NCBI GenBank assembly: GCA_019096065.1
Contig: JAGUCH010000002.1
Location: 6,398,501 to 6,462,500, forward strand
Origin: Paracyclopina nana
Lineage: Eukaryota > Arthropoda > Copepoda > Cyclopoida > Cyclopettidae
Reading direction: 5' to 3'
Length of the DNA: 64,000 bases
Shown: positions 42,920 through 51,568 of the stretch, in pieces
Layout of the letters: every line of letters begins with the position of its first letter
How positions within the stretch are numbered: the first letter of the stretch is position 1
Position numbers and translations under genes: made by a program
The notes under the pieces: generated by a model
Told to the model about the DNA's origin: nothing
What the model saw: only the letters and a program-made list of their open reading frames with translations
Database searches by the model: none

Positions 42920-43501
42920 ATGACCCCCAAAAATAAGAAGCCTAGGTTAACTCTTCGAGACCTCAGCACCAGAGGACCCAGGTGTCTCCAATGCCTCTGC
43001 CTCAAAGTCATCAACACTCATCTCAAACCTGTTGAGAGTTTTAAGGAAATTGAAGAAATACTGGAGAGTGACTGGTTCATAAGAAGAATTGAATGGCTGA
43101 CCAATCCAAAGAGTACTCATTCCAGATTTGTCAATTGGACTACCAGAGAAGAATCACTATTTTCCTTCAGAGTGAATGATAGCTTTGGTACATTCAGAAC
43201 AGATGTTGTGTGGCTGATAGAAGATGAATTCTTGAGGAAAATGAATATTGAAGAAGTCTTTTGTATGACTGACAAATTCACCATAGCTAATTCATTTATC
43301 CTACCAGAGCTATACATAGGCTGGCTTGAACTCAACTTGAAAGTCCCTACAACAGTTGCAACAAGCATCTATTTGACACACAACTCAAAACTGTACACAC
43401 AAGAATATGAAGAAAATGGTGTAATGGCTGGAACCTTCAAATTTTGCCACAAAGCTCTGAAAATTATTATCCACAATCACTGTGTATGTTGTCTTGAATA
43501 A
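42920..43501 (+). CDS. Polinton protein of unknown function (193 aa)
   Basis: A single open frame from ATG 42920 with good amino-acid balance. The N-terminus is basic (MTPKNKKPRLTLRDL), then CLQCLCL, a charged middle (SFKEIEEILESDWFIRRIEW) and a hydrophobic/aromatic half (FILPELYIGWLELNLKVP). I cannot assign it. I tested it mentally against the adenain-type protease (H...D/E...Q...C) and see no convincing GSHW-like block. Position at the left end of the element is where lineage-specific Polinton genes usually sit. Confidence 0.5.
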   Translation: MTPKNKKPRLTLRDLSTRGPRCLQCLCLKVINTHLKPVESFKEIEEILESDWFIRRIEWLTNPKSTHSRFVNWTTREESLFSFRVNDSFGTFRTDVVWLIEDEFLRKMNIEEVFCMTDKFTIANSFILPELYIGWLELNLKVPTTVATSIYLTHNSKLYTQEYEENGVMAGTFKFCHKALKIIIHNHCVCCLE

Positions 43502-44459
43502 AATGAAAATAATGCCTGAAAGTCTGAGTTGCTCAATATGATATCCCTAGGAAAAAACACTTGTGGGGAACAAATCTTAATAGGATCATTAATTAAAAGC
43601 TGACTTTTAGAGCTCTGAATTCTGCAAAATCCCACAGCCAATTTTGATGAATAATTAGCAGAATGGGGTCAAATTACATTCTGAACCCAGAATAGATAAA
43701 TTTCACACGACATACATACACAATGTAATTAGAGACCATCTATCAAGGAGACTGTCAAAACAATCATCAACACCTGTTGACCAGTGTTTGTGCATCTTTG
43801 CTGAAATAATTCACTAATTAGCACAAGATGACAAATTGGCTCCAAAATTGACCGCGTAAATTTTCCCTCCCAAAGGAGAAAGTCCAATTACAGCACAATA
43901 GTTTTTGGCTCCAAAATAAGAATTCTGTCCATTGATCTTCACCTATAAAAAGCCTGCATACTATTTTGCACCCCCAGTTTATCATATCAACTCAAGGAGA
44001 AAGTTACCTCTACACACCTATCAATAAACTTCTAAATTCATCAGCCATATAGGTAGGCCATAATTCAATTTTTTATAAACCGCTTAAGCTACCGTAGCGA
44101 CTCAGATCGAGCTTTTAGCTCACCAAGTTTGGCTTGTTCATTTTTGTCAAAAAGCTCCACATAATTGGTAGTAGAAAATACTGAGCGAAAATTCAAAAGT
44201 GCTCTAGTCTGCTCGTATACCGGCTCAAAGACCACCTGAAATTTGAGGAAAAATTCCATCAAATCAACCAATTCCCATTTTAAGACCTCATGACAGAGAT
44301 TCAAATATTGACAACACAAAGGTTGACCTGTTTATTTTTGTGAAAAAGCTCATTTTTTGTGATAAGATTTCGTGTGAGGATTAATGAGGAGAAAATTCCA
44401 TCTCTGATTTTGCGCGAAAAAGCTCTGCCCATACTCATCTTTTAATTTGAAATAATGGC

Positions 44460-45800
44460 GCGAAAGTTTCAGCTCAGATTTTGCGTAAAAGGTGGCTCCT
44501 CCCCTTTTTGAGAGTTGGATTTTTTCCCGCCAATTTTTGAAAATCCAAAGTTGATTCAGAGGAGCTTTTTGCCAAAAATGAACTTGTCAAACTTTACAAG
44601 CTTATATCTCGGGAACGAAAAGACCCACGTTTTTGCAATTTACATTTCTAGAAAGCTCGTGCAAAAATCTATTTGCATGCAAAATTTCAAGTTTCTAATG
44701 CGAAAAGTTTTCGAGTTATTCAAATTCAAAGTTGTAATTTTTTGGGCATAAAAATCTGAGCTGGCTTTGCGCTCCAAAAAAGGGGAGGAGCTACTTTTTC
44801 GCAAAATCTGAGCTGAAACTTTCGCGCCATTATTCAAATTCAAAGTTGTAATTTTTGGGCATAAAAATCTGAGCTGGCTTTGCGCTCCAAAAAAAAAAAA
44901 GGGGAGGAGCTACTTTTCGCAAAATCGGAGCAGAATTTTCCCACCAAGATTTCAAATGCAAAGATGATCTAGTTTTCGCGCTCAAAAAAAGGAGGAGCTA
45001 CTTTTTCGCAAAATCAGAGCAGAATTTTCCCGCCAAGATTTCAAATGCAAAGATGATCTAGTTTTCGCGCTCAAAAAAGGGAGGAGCTACTTTTTCGCAA
45101 TCTATTTTGGTGCAAAATTTCCAGTTTCTAATCCAAAACGTTTTCGAGTTATTCAAATTCAAAAGTGGAGTAATTTTGGACATAGATATTTGAGCTCGCT
45201 CCAAAAAAGGGGTGGAGCTTGGAGTTAGATTTTTACCCGCCAATTTTTGAAAATCCAAAGTTGATAGAGTGGAGCTTTTTGCCGAAAATGAACTTGTCAA
45301 ACTTTACGAGCTCATATCTTGGGAATAAAAAGACCTACATTTTTGCAATTTACATTTCTAGAAAGCTCGTGCAAAAATCTATTTGCATGCAAAATTTCAA
45401 GTTGCTAATGCGAAACGTTTTCGTTTTATTCAAATTCATAGTTGAGTAATTTTGGACATAAAAATCTGAGATGGCTTCGCGCTCCAAAAAAAGGGGTGGA
45501 GCTTGGAGTTGGATTTTTTCCCGCCAATTTTTGAAAATCCAAAGTTGATAGAGTGGAGCTTTTTGCCAAAAGTGAACTTGTCAAACTTTACAAGCTCTTA
45601 TCTCGGGAACGAAAAGACCTACATTTTTGCAATTTGTATTTCTAGAAAGCTCATGTTAACATCTATTTGCATGCAAAATTTCAAGTTGCTAATGCGAAGC
45701 GTTTTCGAGTTATTCAAATTCCAAGTTTTCATTTTTTGGGCATAAAAATCTGAGCAGGCTTCGCGCTCCAAAAAAGGGGCGGAGCTATCGTTTCCGCAAA
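44460..45800 (+). repeat. Cluster of about 280-bp direct repeats
   Basis: Three fuller copies start near 44515, 45222 and 45505. Each has CCCGCCAATTTTTGAAAATC, then GAACTTGTCAAACTTTA, CATTTCTAGAAAGCTCGTGC and ATGCAAAATTTCAAGTT. Between them lie shorter pieces with GGGGAGGAGCTACTTTTTCG; one such piece is repeated back to back (about 44927-45095). Confidence 0.8.
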
Positions 45801-46499
45801 ATCTTAATTTACGGAGACTTCTAGCTCAGTTGCTTAAATGACTTACTAATAAAAAGTGTTCAGCTTGGTCTCTAGATTCCAAAACTGTAAATAGTTCCAA
45901 AATCGGAGCATTTTTCGAAGTTTGACATTGAATAGACGGATGAAACGCAGCTTTATGTACTACGTAGTACATAGAGCGTTTTGTTAAGAAGTAGCGGGTG
46001 TAAAAGTGGAGATATCAATTTTGCTATGAAGTAAAAGTAGTTTCTGCTAAGTCTCAGGATTCCATAGATGTAAACAGTTTTAAAATCGGACAACTACGAG
46101 CGGAGATAGCGCTGAGCGCTCAGCAGTACATAACTTCGTAAATGAAAATGCGCTGAGAGACTTTGAGTACTAATAAAAGTGATAGAGATTGTCAAGACGA
46201 ATTCAGGAGTGCAAAAAGAAGTGAGCTGAGACGCTCCGTTGCTGATATATCGCTCCCCAAAGTTTACTACTTAAAACTTTGCATGGAAATATAATTTGCT
46301 AAAATGTAGGACTTTTCATTCCCCAGATGTTAGCTTGTGAAGCTTGTCAAGATCATTTTCCCCCAAAGCTTCAATCCAAACATTTTTGCATTGCTTTTTC
46401 AAAAATGTGCAGTGAGAAATCTCATTTAAAAAGTGACATTCGAAAAATCTTGCAAACTATCTGAAAACATGATAGTTAAGAATTAGAAATTTTGAGGTC

Positions 46500-46625
46500 A
46501 AAAACAATTTTTAGTATGAGCTTTCTAGAAACATCAGTTTTCAACAATGTACAATTTTTCGTTCCCAAGATATCAGCTCTTAAAGTTTGACAAGTTCATT
46601 TTTTGGCAAAAAGCTACATTATTTG
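46500..46625 (-). repeat. Inverted copy of the 280-bp repeat
   Basis: TTTTTCGTTCCCAAGATATC and AAGTTTGACAAGTTCATTTT are the reverse complement of the core of the repeats at 44.5-45.8 kb. Confidence 0.7.
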
Positions 46626-46641
46626 GCATGAAGGGAAATTA

Positions 46642-46863
46642 GGGCCTGTTCACCTGCTTATTATGGCCGTTATTTTGGCAAAATATTGGAGAGAAATACT
46701 GAGAAACTGAGAATTTTTATATTGGTGTAGGATGGCTTTTGGTACCAATATACCGATTCCGAAGTCAAAATCTGAAAAATGATTTTAAAAATACCACATA
46801 TTTGCAAATTTCATCATAATATCGCGCGTTATTTTGCTGATAATAATGCAGGTGAACAGGGCC
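46642..46863. mobile_element. Tourist-like MITE, copy 1 (222 bp)
   Basis: Inverted ends GGGCCTGTTCACCTGC / GCAGGTGAACAGGGCC. Same family as the element 54 bp downstream. End sequence resembles PIF/Harbinger (Tourist) MITEs. Confidence 0.75.
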
Positions 46864-46916
46864 TAATGTCAAAATAAATTTTGATTTTTAGTTGAAAAGA
46901 AGCTCTGAATAATTTA

Positions 46917-47138
46917 GGGCCTGTTCACCTGCTTATTATAGCCGTTATTTTGGCAAAATATTGGAGAGAAATACTGAGAAACTGAGAATTTTATGTTTGG
47001 TGTAGGATGGCTTTTGGTACCAATAGATCAATTCAGAGGTCAAAATCTCAAAAATGATTTTACAAATACCGGAAATTTGCATATATCAGCATAATATCGC
47101 GCGTTATTTGGCTAATAATATTGCAGGTGAACAGGTCC
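46917..47138. mobile_element. Tourist-like MITE, copy 2 (222 bp)
   Basis: Same length and ends as copy 1 (GGGCCTGTTC ... GAACAGGTCC), flanked by TTA at 46914-46916 and 47139-47141, the 3-bp duplication expected for PIF/Harbinger elements. Confidence 0.8.
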
Positions 47139-47181
47139 TTAATCCAGAACTGTGCTTTTAGCAATCCCCATCAGCTAAAAG

Positions 47182-47355
47182 ATGGATCATGAACCTTTGG
47201 AGGAAGTTGAATACTTTTTGTACCTCATCTTTGGAGCTGCACTATTTTTGCTCCTAGTTGTGTGCTGTATGAGACTTGATGATGATGAAACTTCTCCAGC
47301 ACCTGTTCATCATTTTGATCAGGCTAACCTAGAATCTGGCTACTGCTCTGATTGA
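47182..47355 (+). CDS. 57-aa single-pass membrane protein (Polinton)
   Basis: ATG at 47182 and TGA at 47353. The N-terminus is acidic (MDHEPLEEVE), then one hydrophobic helix (YFLYLIFGAALFLLLVVCC, residues 11-29), a basic residue and an acidic/His tail (MRLDDDETSPAP). Topology is probably type III or tail-out. Small membrane proteins of unknown role are common in Polinton/adintovirus genomes. It is short, so chance is possible, but the clean hydrophobic helix argues for a gene. Confidence 0.55.
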   Translation: MDHEPLEEVEYFLYLIFGAALFLLLVVCCMRLDDDETSPAPVHHFDQANLESGYCSD

Positions 47356-47547
47356 CCTAGGTAAATTCTTGTAAGGGCTCTCAACATGTATTTTTCAAAT
47401 CTCTTTTTCAGGGACATACATCCATCATCACACTTCTACCCAAGGTAGGACATTTTTAAACAATAACAAATCACCCCAGAGACTCGCGATTCAAAAAGGA
47501 ATGGTACTTTAGGACAGTAATTGTTCAATAGTGGTAACTTGAAAAAT

Positions 47548-48042
47548 ATGGACACTTTTATGTATAACAATGCCCAAAACTCGCAAGCCCCACAAGCTCC
47601 GCAAGTCCCACAGGGTCCGCAAGCCCCGCAAGCCATCCAAAGCTTCCAAGGGGGTGCCCCACAAGAAAACTACTCCCAAAACTTTCAAGGGGCGCAAAGC
47701 CCATGGATCACGCAAAATCAAGGGAGACTTGATGCATACCCAAGTGTGCGAAATAATACGCAAATCCCCTCACCATCAGTTCCCTTGACTATTGGGTCCC
47801 ACATTAGACACTTGGGCTTGGAGGGCGAAGGAGAATTGAGATCGCGCATCATTAATATTACTCAAAACCTTCGCATCTATAAAATTGACCAGAATGTGCC
47901 TGGTAATGAAATGCGACCGGGATTTTCTTCCAAGACCTTGTGCCTGCAACGTTGTACCAATCGTGGAAATTTTACCTTTTTTATCCCCCTTGGACAAGCT
48001 GGAACATTGAGCCAAAGTATTCAAACAATTTTGTTTGAATGA
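47548..48042 (+). CDS. Q/P/A-rich Polinton protein, overlaps a basic frame
   Basis: From ATG 47548, 164 aa. Residues about 8-35 are a QAPQ repeat; the C-terminal half is ordinary in composition (LRSRIINITQNLRIYKIDQN, CLQRCTNRGNFTFFIPLGQA). The repeat exists because the underlying 9-nt unit (CGCAAGCCC-like) is read +1 relative to a Lys/Arg/Pro-rich frame. I do not recognise a family; a virion or scaffolding role would be guesswork. Confidence 0.55.
   Translation: MDTFMYNNAQNSQAPQAPQVPQGPQAPQAIQSFQGGAPQENYSQNFQGAQSPWITQNQGRLDAYPSVRNNTQIPSPSVPLTIGSHIRHLGLEGEGELRSRIINITQNLRIYKIDQNVPGNEMRPGFSSKTLCLQRCTNRGNFTFFIPLGQAGTLSQSIQTILFE
47570..47788 (+). CDS. Lysine/arginine-rich 72-aa frame, possible DNA-condensing core protein
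   Basis: Starts at ATG 47570 inside the preceding gene, in another frame (KPHKLRKSHRVRKPRKPSK, KKTTPKTFKGRKAHGSRKIK). More than a third of the residues are K/R/H. It resembles the protamine-like core peptides of adenoviruses and adintoviruses in composition only. Either this or the Q-rich frame, or both, could be the real product. Confidence 0.45.
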   Translation: MPKTRKPHKLRKSHRVRKPRKPSKASKGVPHKKTTPKTFKGRKAHGSRKIKGDLMHTQVCEIIRKSPHHQFP

Positions 48043-48200
48043 ATGAACAAAGAGTTTTTGTGTTATCTATTGTTGCCAAAAAAGTATATTGGCAACATGA
48101 AGAGTTTTTTTTCTCTTAAACATGACCATCACTTTTGCTCATCGTTATCATTTTTATTTATTTATACATGTACATGATGACATGAAATAAAAATACACTG

Positions 48201-48467
48201 TTAAAATACTGATGTCATTGGTTTATGACAAAATGTCAAGTTATTATTTTGTATGGATGCATCAAGGCTAGTTTCATTGAGCAATGCCAACAAGTGGACT
48301 GCAATTGCAGAGATGAGTTGATCGTCAATTTTTGTCGTCACCAGTTGCAAGAAGCCCAGGAGAGAGATGAGTAGAGTTAAAAAAAGTATGATGCAGTTTG
48401 CCTTCTTCCTCATGAAGCGAACGAGCAAACTGTCTTTAGGGTGTGGCGAGGATGGAGGAGTTGTCAT
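48201..48467 (-). CDS. 88-aa membrane protein (Polinton)
   Basis: A Pro/Ser-rich, then basic N-terminus (MTTPPSSPHPKDSLLVRFMRKK) is followed by a strong hydrophobic segment (CIILFLTLLISLLGFLQLV, residues about 25-43) and a hydrophilic C-terminus with a glycosylation-type NNLT. Predicted single-pass, N-in. No family recognised. Convergent with the preceding gene. Confidence 0.5.
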   Translation of the reverse strand: MTTPPSSPHPKDSLLVRFMRKKANCIILFLTLLISLLGFLQLVTTKIDDQLISAIAVHLLALLNETSLDASIQNNNLTFCHKPMTSVF

Positions 48468-48507
48468 GGCTGCAGTTGTCCTTGCTAGCTTTTGTCTCTC
48501 TTAAAGT

Positions 48508-49104
48508 ATGGTGCTTTGTGCAGTGTGTGGATTTGACTCTGCCACAGAGCTTGGGCTACGATGGCATCAGATGAAGCGACACAGAATACGCATTCGATTT
48601 GAGTGCTTTGTGTGCCCAGCGCCCCACCCACATTTTCAGTCTAGAGCAGACTATCTCAACCACTTGGAGATTCACAATACTACAGATGCATTCACGTTGG
48701 TCAAGACTGCATTTGGGGGCAATATTGTTCACTATGCAAAGTCGATTCAGCACAACACACTTGCTAGTTTCAAAACATCTCCAGATTTACAAGCAGGAGT
48801 TGACTTGCTCAAAAGCCAACTCAATAGGATGGGAGGGTTGGCTTTTTCGCTTGTGCTCATCTCTCATTTCTACTCGCTCAATGCACAGGGAGAGCGAGAA
48901 GAAGATATTCAAGTTCCATTAAGAGCAACTAGACACCAACTTGCCTTAGGCACAATCTATCGCATTCGTGAAGCATTATTGGCTTGCCTGGATGAAATTG
49001 CATTGCGCATAGAGTGTCTTGAAAATGTGCAAGGAAGTGGTTGGATTTTCAATGCACTTTTAGAATTCTCGCTTGAAATTGAAGCAACACGCATCTTGCC
49101 ATGA
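48508..49104 (+). CDS. Zinc-finger protein resembling the detached N-terminal module of Polinton DNA polymerases
   Basis: 198 aa. Two C2H2-type fingers (CAVCGFDSATELGLRWHQMKRH; CFVCPAPHPHF...HLEIH) are followed by a region ending in IECLENVQGSGWIFNALLEF. From memory, fingers plus a GSGW block precede the polymerase domains in many animal Polinton pPolB proteins and in related captured genes. Here the module is a separate gene, 2.5 kb upstream of pPolB with an opposite-strand gene between, so splicing into pPolB is not possible in a simple way. It may act in trans with the polymerase. Confidence 0.6.
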   Translation: MVLCAVCGFDSATELGLRWHQMKRHRIRIRFECFVCPAPHPHFQSRADYLNHLEIHNTTDAFTLVKTAFGGNIVHYAKSIQHNTLASFKTSPDLQAGVDLLKSQLNRMGGLAFSLVLISHFYSLNAQGEREEDIQVPLRATRHQLALGTIYRIREALLACLDEIALRIECLENVQGSGWIFNALLEFSLEIEATRILP

Positions 49105-49422
49105 AGCCCACATTTATTGGTGAAATGAGACGCAAAGCACATTGCAAGGAAGGTTGAATTGTCATCAACCTTGTATTGCAATGCGACTTTTTTACCAGTT
49201 GATGAGTATCCATCTTTGAGGATCTAACGGCAAAGATTCTGCCATCACTGGAGATAATGTGGAGACTGCTCTCGTTTTGTCCAAGAGCTCATGCAATGCA
49301 TGGTCAAAGCCATGACATTTGGCATCAAGATGATGAATGCATGGGTCAAGCAAGCATGTCCATGATGGTCACTTTTTATTATAACAGTACATGAAGTAAT
49401 GACAAATTAATAAAAATGAGAA
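49105..49422. other. Convergent intergenic region
   Basis: 318 bp between the zinc-finger gene and the penton-like gene. Only likely 3' UTR sequence is visible (TTTATTATAACAG, AATTAATAAAAATGAG); nothing else found. Confidence 0.5.
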
Positions 49423-51378
49423 TCATGTAAACACAGTGGCACATGTGTCAATATAACTTTGATCAGGCCCTAGCTTTTTAAAGATGAAGGTAGCGACAAT
49501 GTCTCTTGTCATGATGGGTTCACCAGAACCATCTTTGATGGTCAAATCTAGGCTAGAGACTTGATTGGTTGCAATTGGATAATAGTCAACATGATGGAAT
49601 TCAGTTGAAAAAAATCCATTGCTTGCATCAACATGTGGTAGTAGCTTGATGATCTTGTTGACGACAACATTTGTTTCAATGGTGAATGGTTCCTTGATGG
49701 GTAATTGAGGCAAATATGGAAATGTAAAGTCTTGCTTGACTTGAATCTTGCCTTCTCCATGCCCACCAAATATGCCAAGGACAGACTTTGACAGCTTTAG
49801 GTCAAAGGACTTGCCCTGCCTGGAGGACAACACAATAGGAAAGGTGGAAGACACTGACAATAATCCATTTGTTTCAAATCGCAATGTGTTTAAAAGCTCA
49901 TGAATGGATGAGATCTTTGTGGGAAATGCAAAGGTGATGAGTGATGATGGTGTACCCAAGACACCTGGAGTCATGACAGCCTCAACTTGAGCATCATCAG
50001 ATGAAAGGTTAAATATGAGTGGAAAGCTCAGTGAAGAAAGACCCACAATCCAATTCGACCTTGCATTGGTCATGGGCAAAGGATAATCTAGCCTCTGCTC
50101 TGTACCTTGCCGAGTCGAAAAAATTCTCGTCAACTCACAGATTGGCATGGTCAAGCGTCTAATGTACACCTTCAAAATGATGGGAGGAGCACTGACACAA
50201 AGTTGAAGAGGGTTATGATGAAGGTCTACTAAAGCAAAGTGCAACTTTGCTACATCTCTAGGTACCAAGCTGGAAAAATTGAGATGCTTGACCACCAAAT
50301 GGAGCACGCTGTTTTTGGCTCTTGTCTCTGGCAAGTTGTGGCCTAAATGCAAGTGAGCAAGCCATGGTTGCTCAGTCTCAAAGCATTGTATCAAGCAATC
50401 GCTGACTTTTGTTGATGGAAATGAGTCATCCATGCTGAAATTACCATCGAGACGACAGAGACCATTCAACTTTTTCAAACCTTGAGAGGAGAATGTAAAG
50501 TACACTTGATCATTCACAACTATCCGCTGTTTGAAGGCTGCATGCTTCAGCACTTGTTCCTTTTTCCCAAACATGATTTTGGCCATTGAAACATGTAACC
50601 ATACATTTGTGTTTGGTGCTAGGCCAATGGACAGTTGATCAAACAATGCATCATAAAAAAATTGGATTGAATTTGAGTCAAACAATTTGAGTTGTTTAAA
50701 AAAGTCAAACTGAGTCAAACTGTTGTGAGGCGCAAGATGAATACATTCAAAGCCTAGCGAGAAGGCTTTGGAGGGTGTTGTCATTTCCACTGCAATGAGT
50801 GGCACATCAGCTTGGTGGATTGGAAAATGAGCATTGACAAACGCATTGGGAATCCATGCTTCAGCAATGGCAATTTCATGATGACCGACAAGAAAGGGTT
50901 CAAGTACATGCTCAAGACCAGACGTGTATTGGATCAACATTGCCAAGCCAAACTTTTCTTGCGCTTGTATTCTTGATACTCTAGAATATTGCAGCAGTAG
51001 GCTAAAAGAAAAAAATGACTCTAATGATAGTGGTAGAGTTGATTTGAGCTTACGATGATCAATTGCATCATCTCCATGACCTTGACACGTGCGTACAGGT
51101 TTAAAGTGAGGATAAGTTTTTATTGATGTGATGGTAGCACAGGACACAGCAGGACTCTCTGCGGACGAGGTCTCCGCCGAGGTCTCCGCCTCCTGCTCTG
51201 AGATCTCCGCAGCCTGCACCGCAGGCTCGGGGATCTGCACCGCGGGCTCGGGGGCCTGCATCGCGGGCTCGGGGGCCTGCACCGCGGGCTCGGGGGCCTG
51301 CACCGCGGGCTCGGGGGCCTGCACTCGTGCCTGCTCAGTGGGCTGGGTTTGGGATCTTGGATCAATGTCTTGACTCAA
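49423..51378 (-). CDS. Penton-like minor capsid protein with N-terminal repeat
   Basis: An open frame of about 650 codons. The C-terminal block (DYYPIATNQVSSLDLTIKDG, then MTRDIVATFIF) resembles the single-jelly-roll penton proteins of Polintons and adenovirus-like elements. The N-terminus carries six near-identical heptads (VQAPEPA) encoded by a GC-rich 21-nt tandem repeat (51210-51330), unlike the AT-rich remainder. The first in-frame ATG is at codon 40 (51261); the frame begins without ATG, so an upstream exon or the internal ATG must supply the start. A donor at 51471 (minus strand) in an open upstream frame is one candidate, but the phase fits only with a weak acceptor. Confidence 0.6.
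   Translation of the reverse strand: MSQDIDPRSQTQPTEQARVQAPEPAVQAPEPAVQAPEPAMQAPEPAVQIPEPAVQAAEISEQEAETSAETSSAESPAVSCATITSIKTYPHFKPVRTCQGHGDDAIDHRKLKSTLPLSLESFFSFSLLLQYSRVSRIQAQEKFGLAMLIQYTSGLEHVLEPFLVGHHEIAIAEAWIPNAFVNAHFPIHQADVPLIAVEMTTPSKAFSLGFECIHLAPHNSLTQFDFFKQLKLFDSNSIQFFYDALFDQLSIGLAPNTNVWLHVSMAKIMFGKKEQVLKHAAFKQRIVVNDQVYFTFSSQGLKKLNGLCRLDGNFSMDDSFPSTKVSDCLIQCFETEQPWLAHLHLGHNLPETRAKNSVLHLVVKHLNFSSLVPRDVAKLHFALVDLHHNPLQLCVSAPPIILKVYIRRLTMPICELTRIFSTRQGTEQRLDYPLPMTNARSNWIVGLSSLSFPLIFNLSSDDAQVEAVMTPGVLGTPSSLITFAFPTKISSIHELLNTLRFETNGLLSVSSTFPIVLSSRQGKSFDLKLSKSVLGIFGGHGEGKIQVKQDFTFPYLPQLPIKEPFTIETNVVVNKIIKLLPHVDASNGFFSTEFHHVDYYPIATNQVSSLDLTIKDGSGEPIMTRDIVATFIFKKLGPDQSYIDTCATVFT
51212..51335 (-). 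repeat. GC-rich 21-nt tandem repeat within the penton-like gene
   Basis: Plus-strand unit GGGCTCGGGGGCCTGCACCG, repeated five to six times with few changes, encodes the VQAPEPA heptad. The GC content is far above the rest of the element. Confidence 0.85.
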
Positions 51379-51568
51379 ACACCAACTTGCAAAGAGGCGT
51401 TCATTGCAACATGAAATGTGGCTAAAAGAAATGTTTGTAATGTTCTAGTAAACAATGTTGTAGCAGCTTACTCAACATGATAGATGGCTCGCAAAGAGCA
51501 AGATTGTTTTCGCACAAACATGATGTTACTTTAACACCATCCTTTTTTGTTTCTTTTAAAGTGAAATC

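Larger units (their letters stand above)
43502..47181. other. 3.7-kb non-coding stretch inside the Polinton
   Basis: No gene recognised. AT-rich sequence to about 44450, then a repeat cluster (44460-45800), AT-rich sequence with an inverted copy of the repeat (about 46500-46625), and twin MITEs (46642-47138). Many stop codons; the few short open frames are just repeat copies read through. Confidence 0.6.

Noticed and set aside
44089-44319. A 76-codon minus-strand frame in the Polinton non-coding block
   Set aside because: It overlaps repeat-like sequence, has no homology that I recognise and no neighbouring exon.
44515-45745. Three similar open frames of about 80 codons in the Polinton
   Set aside because: They are the same 280-bp repeat read through; similarity is at DNA level and includes the non-coding flanks.
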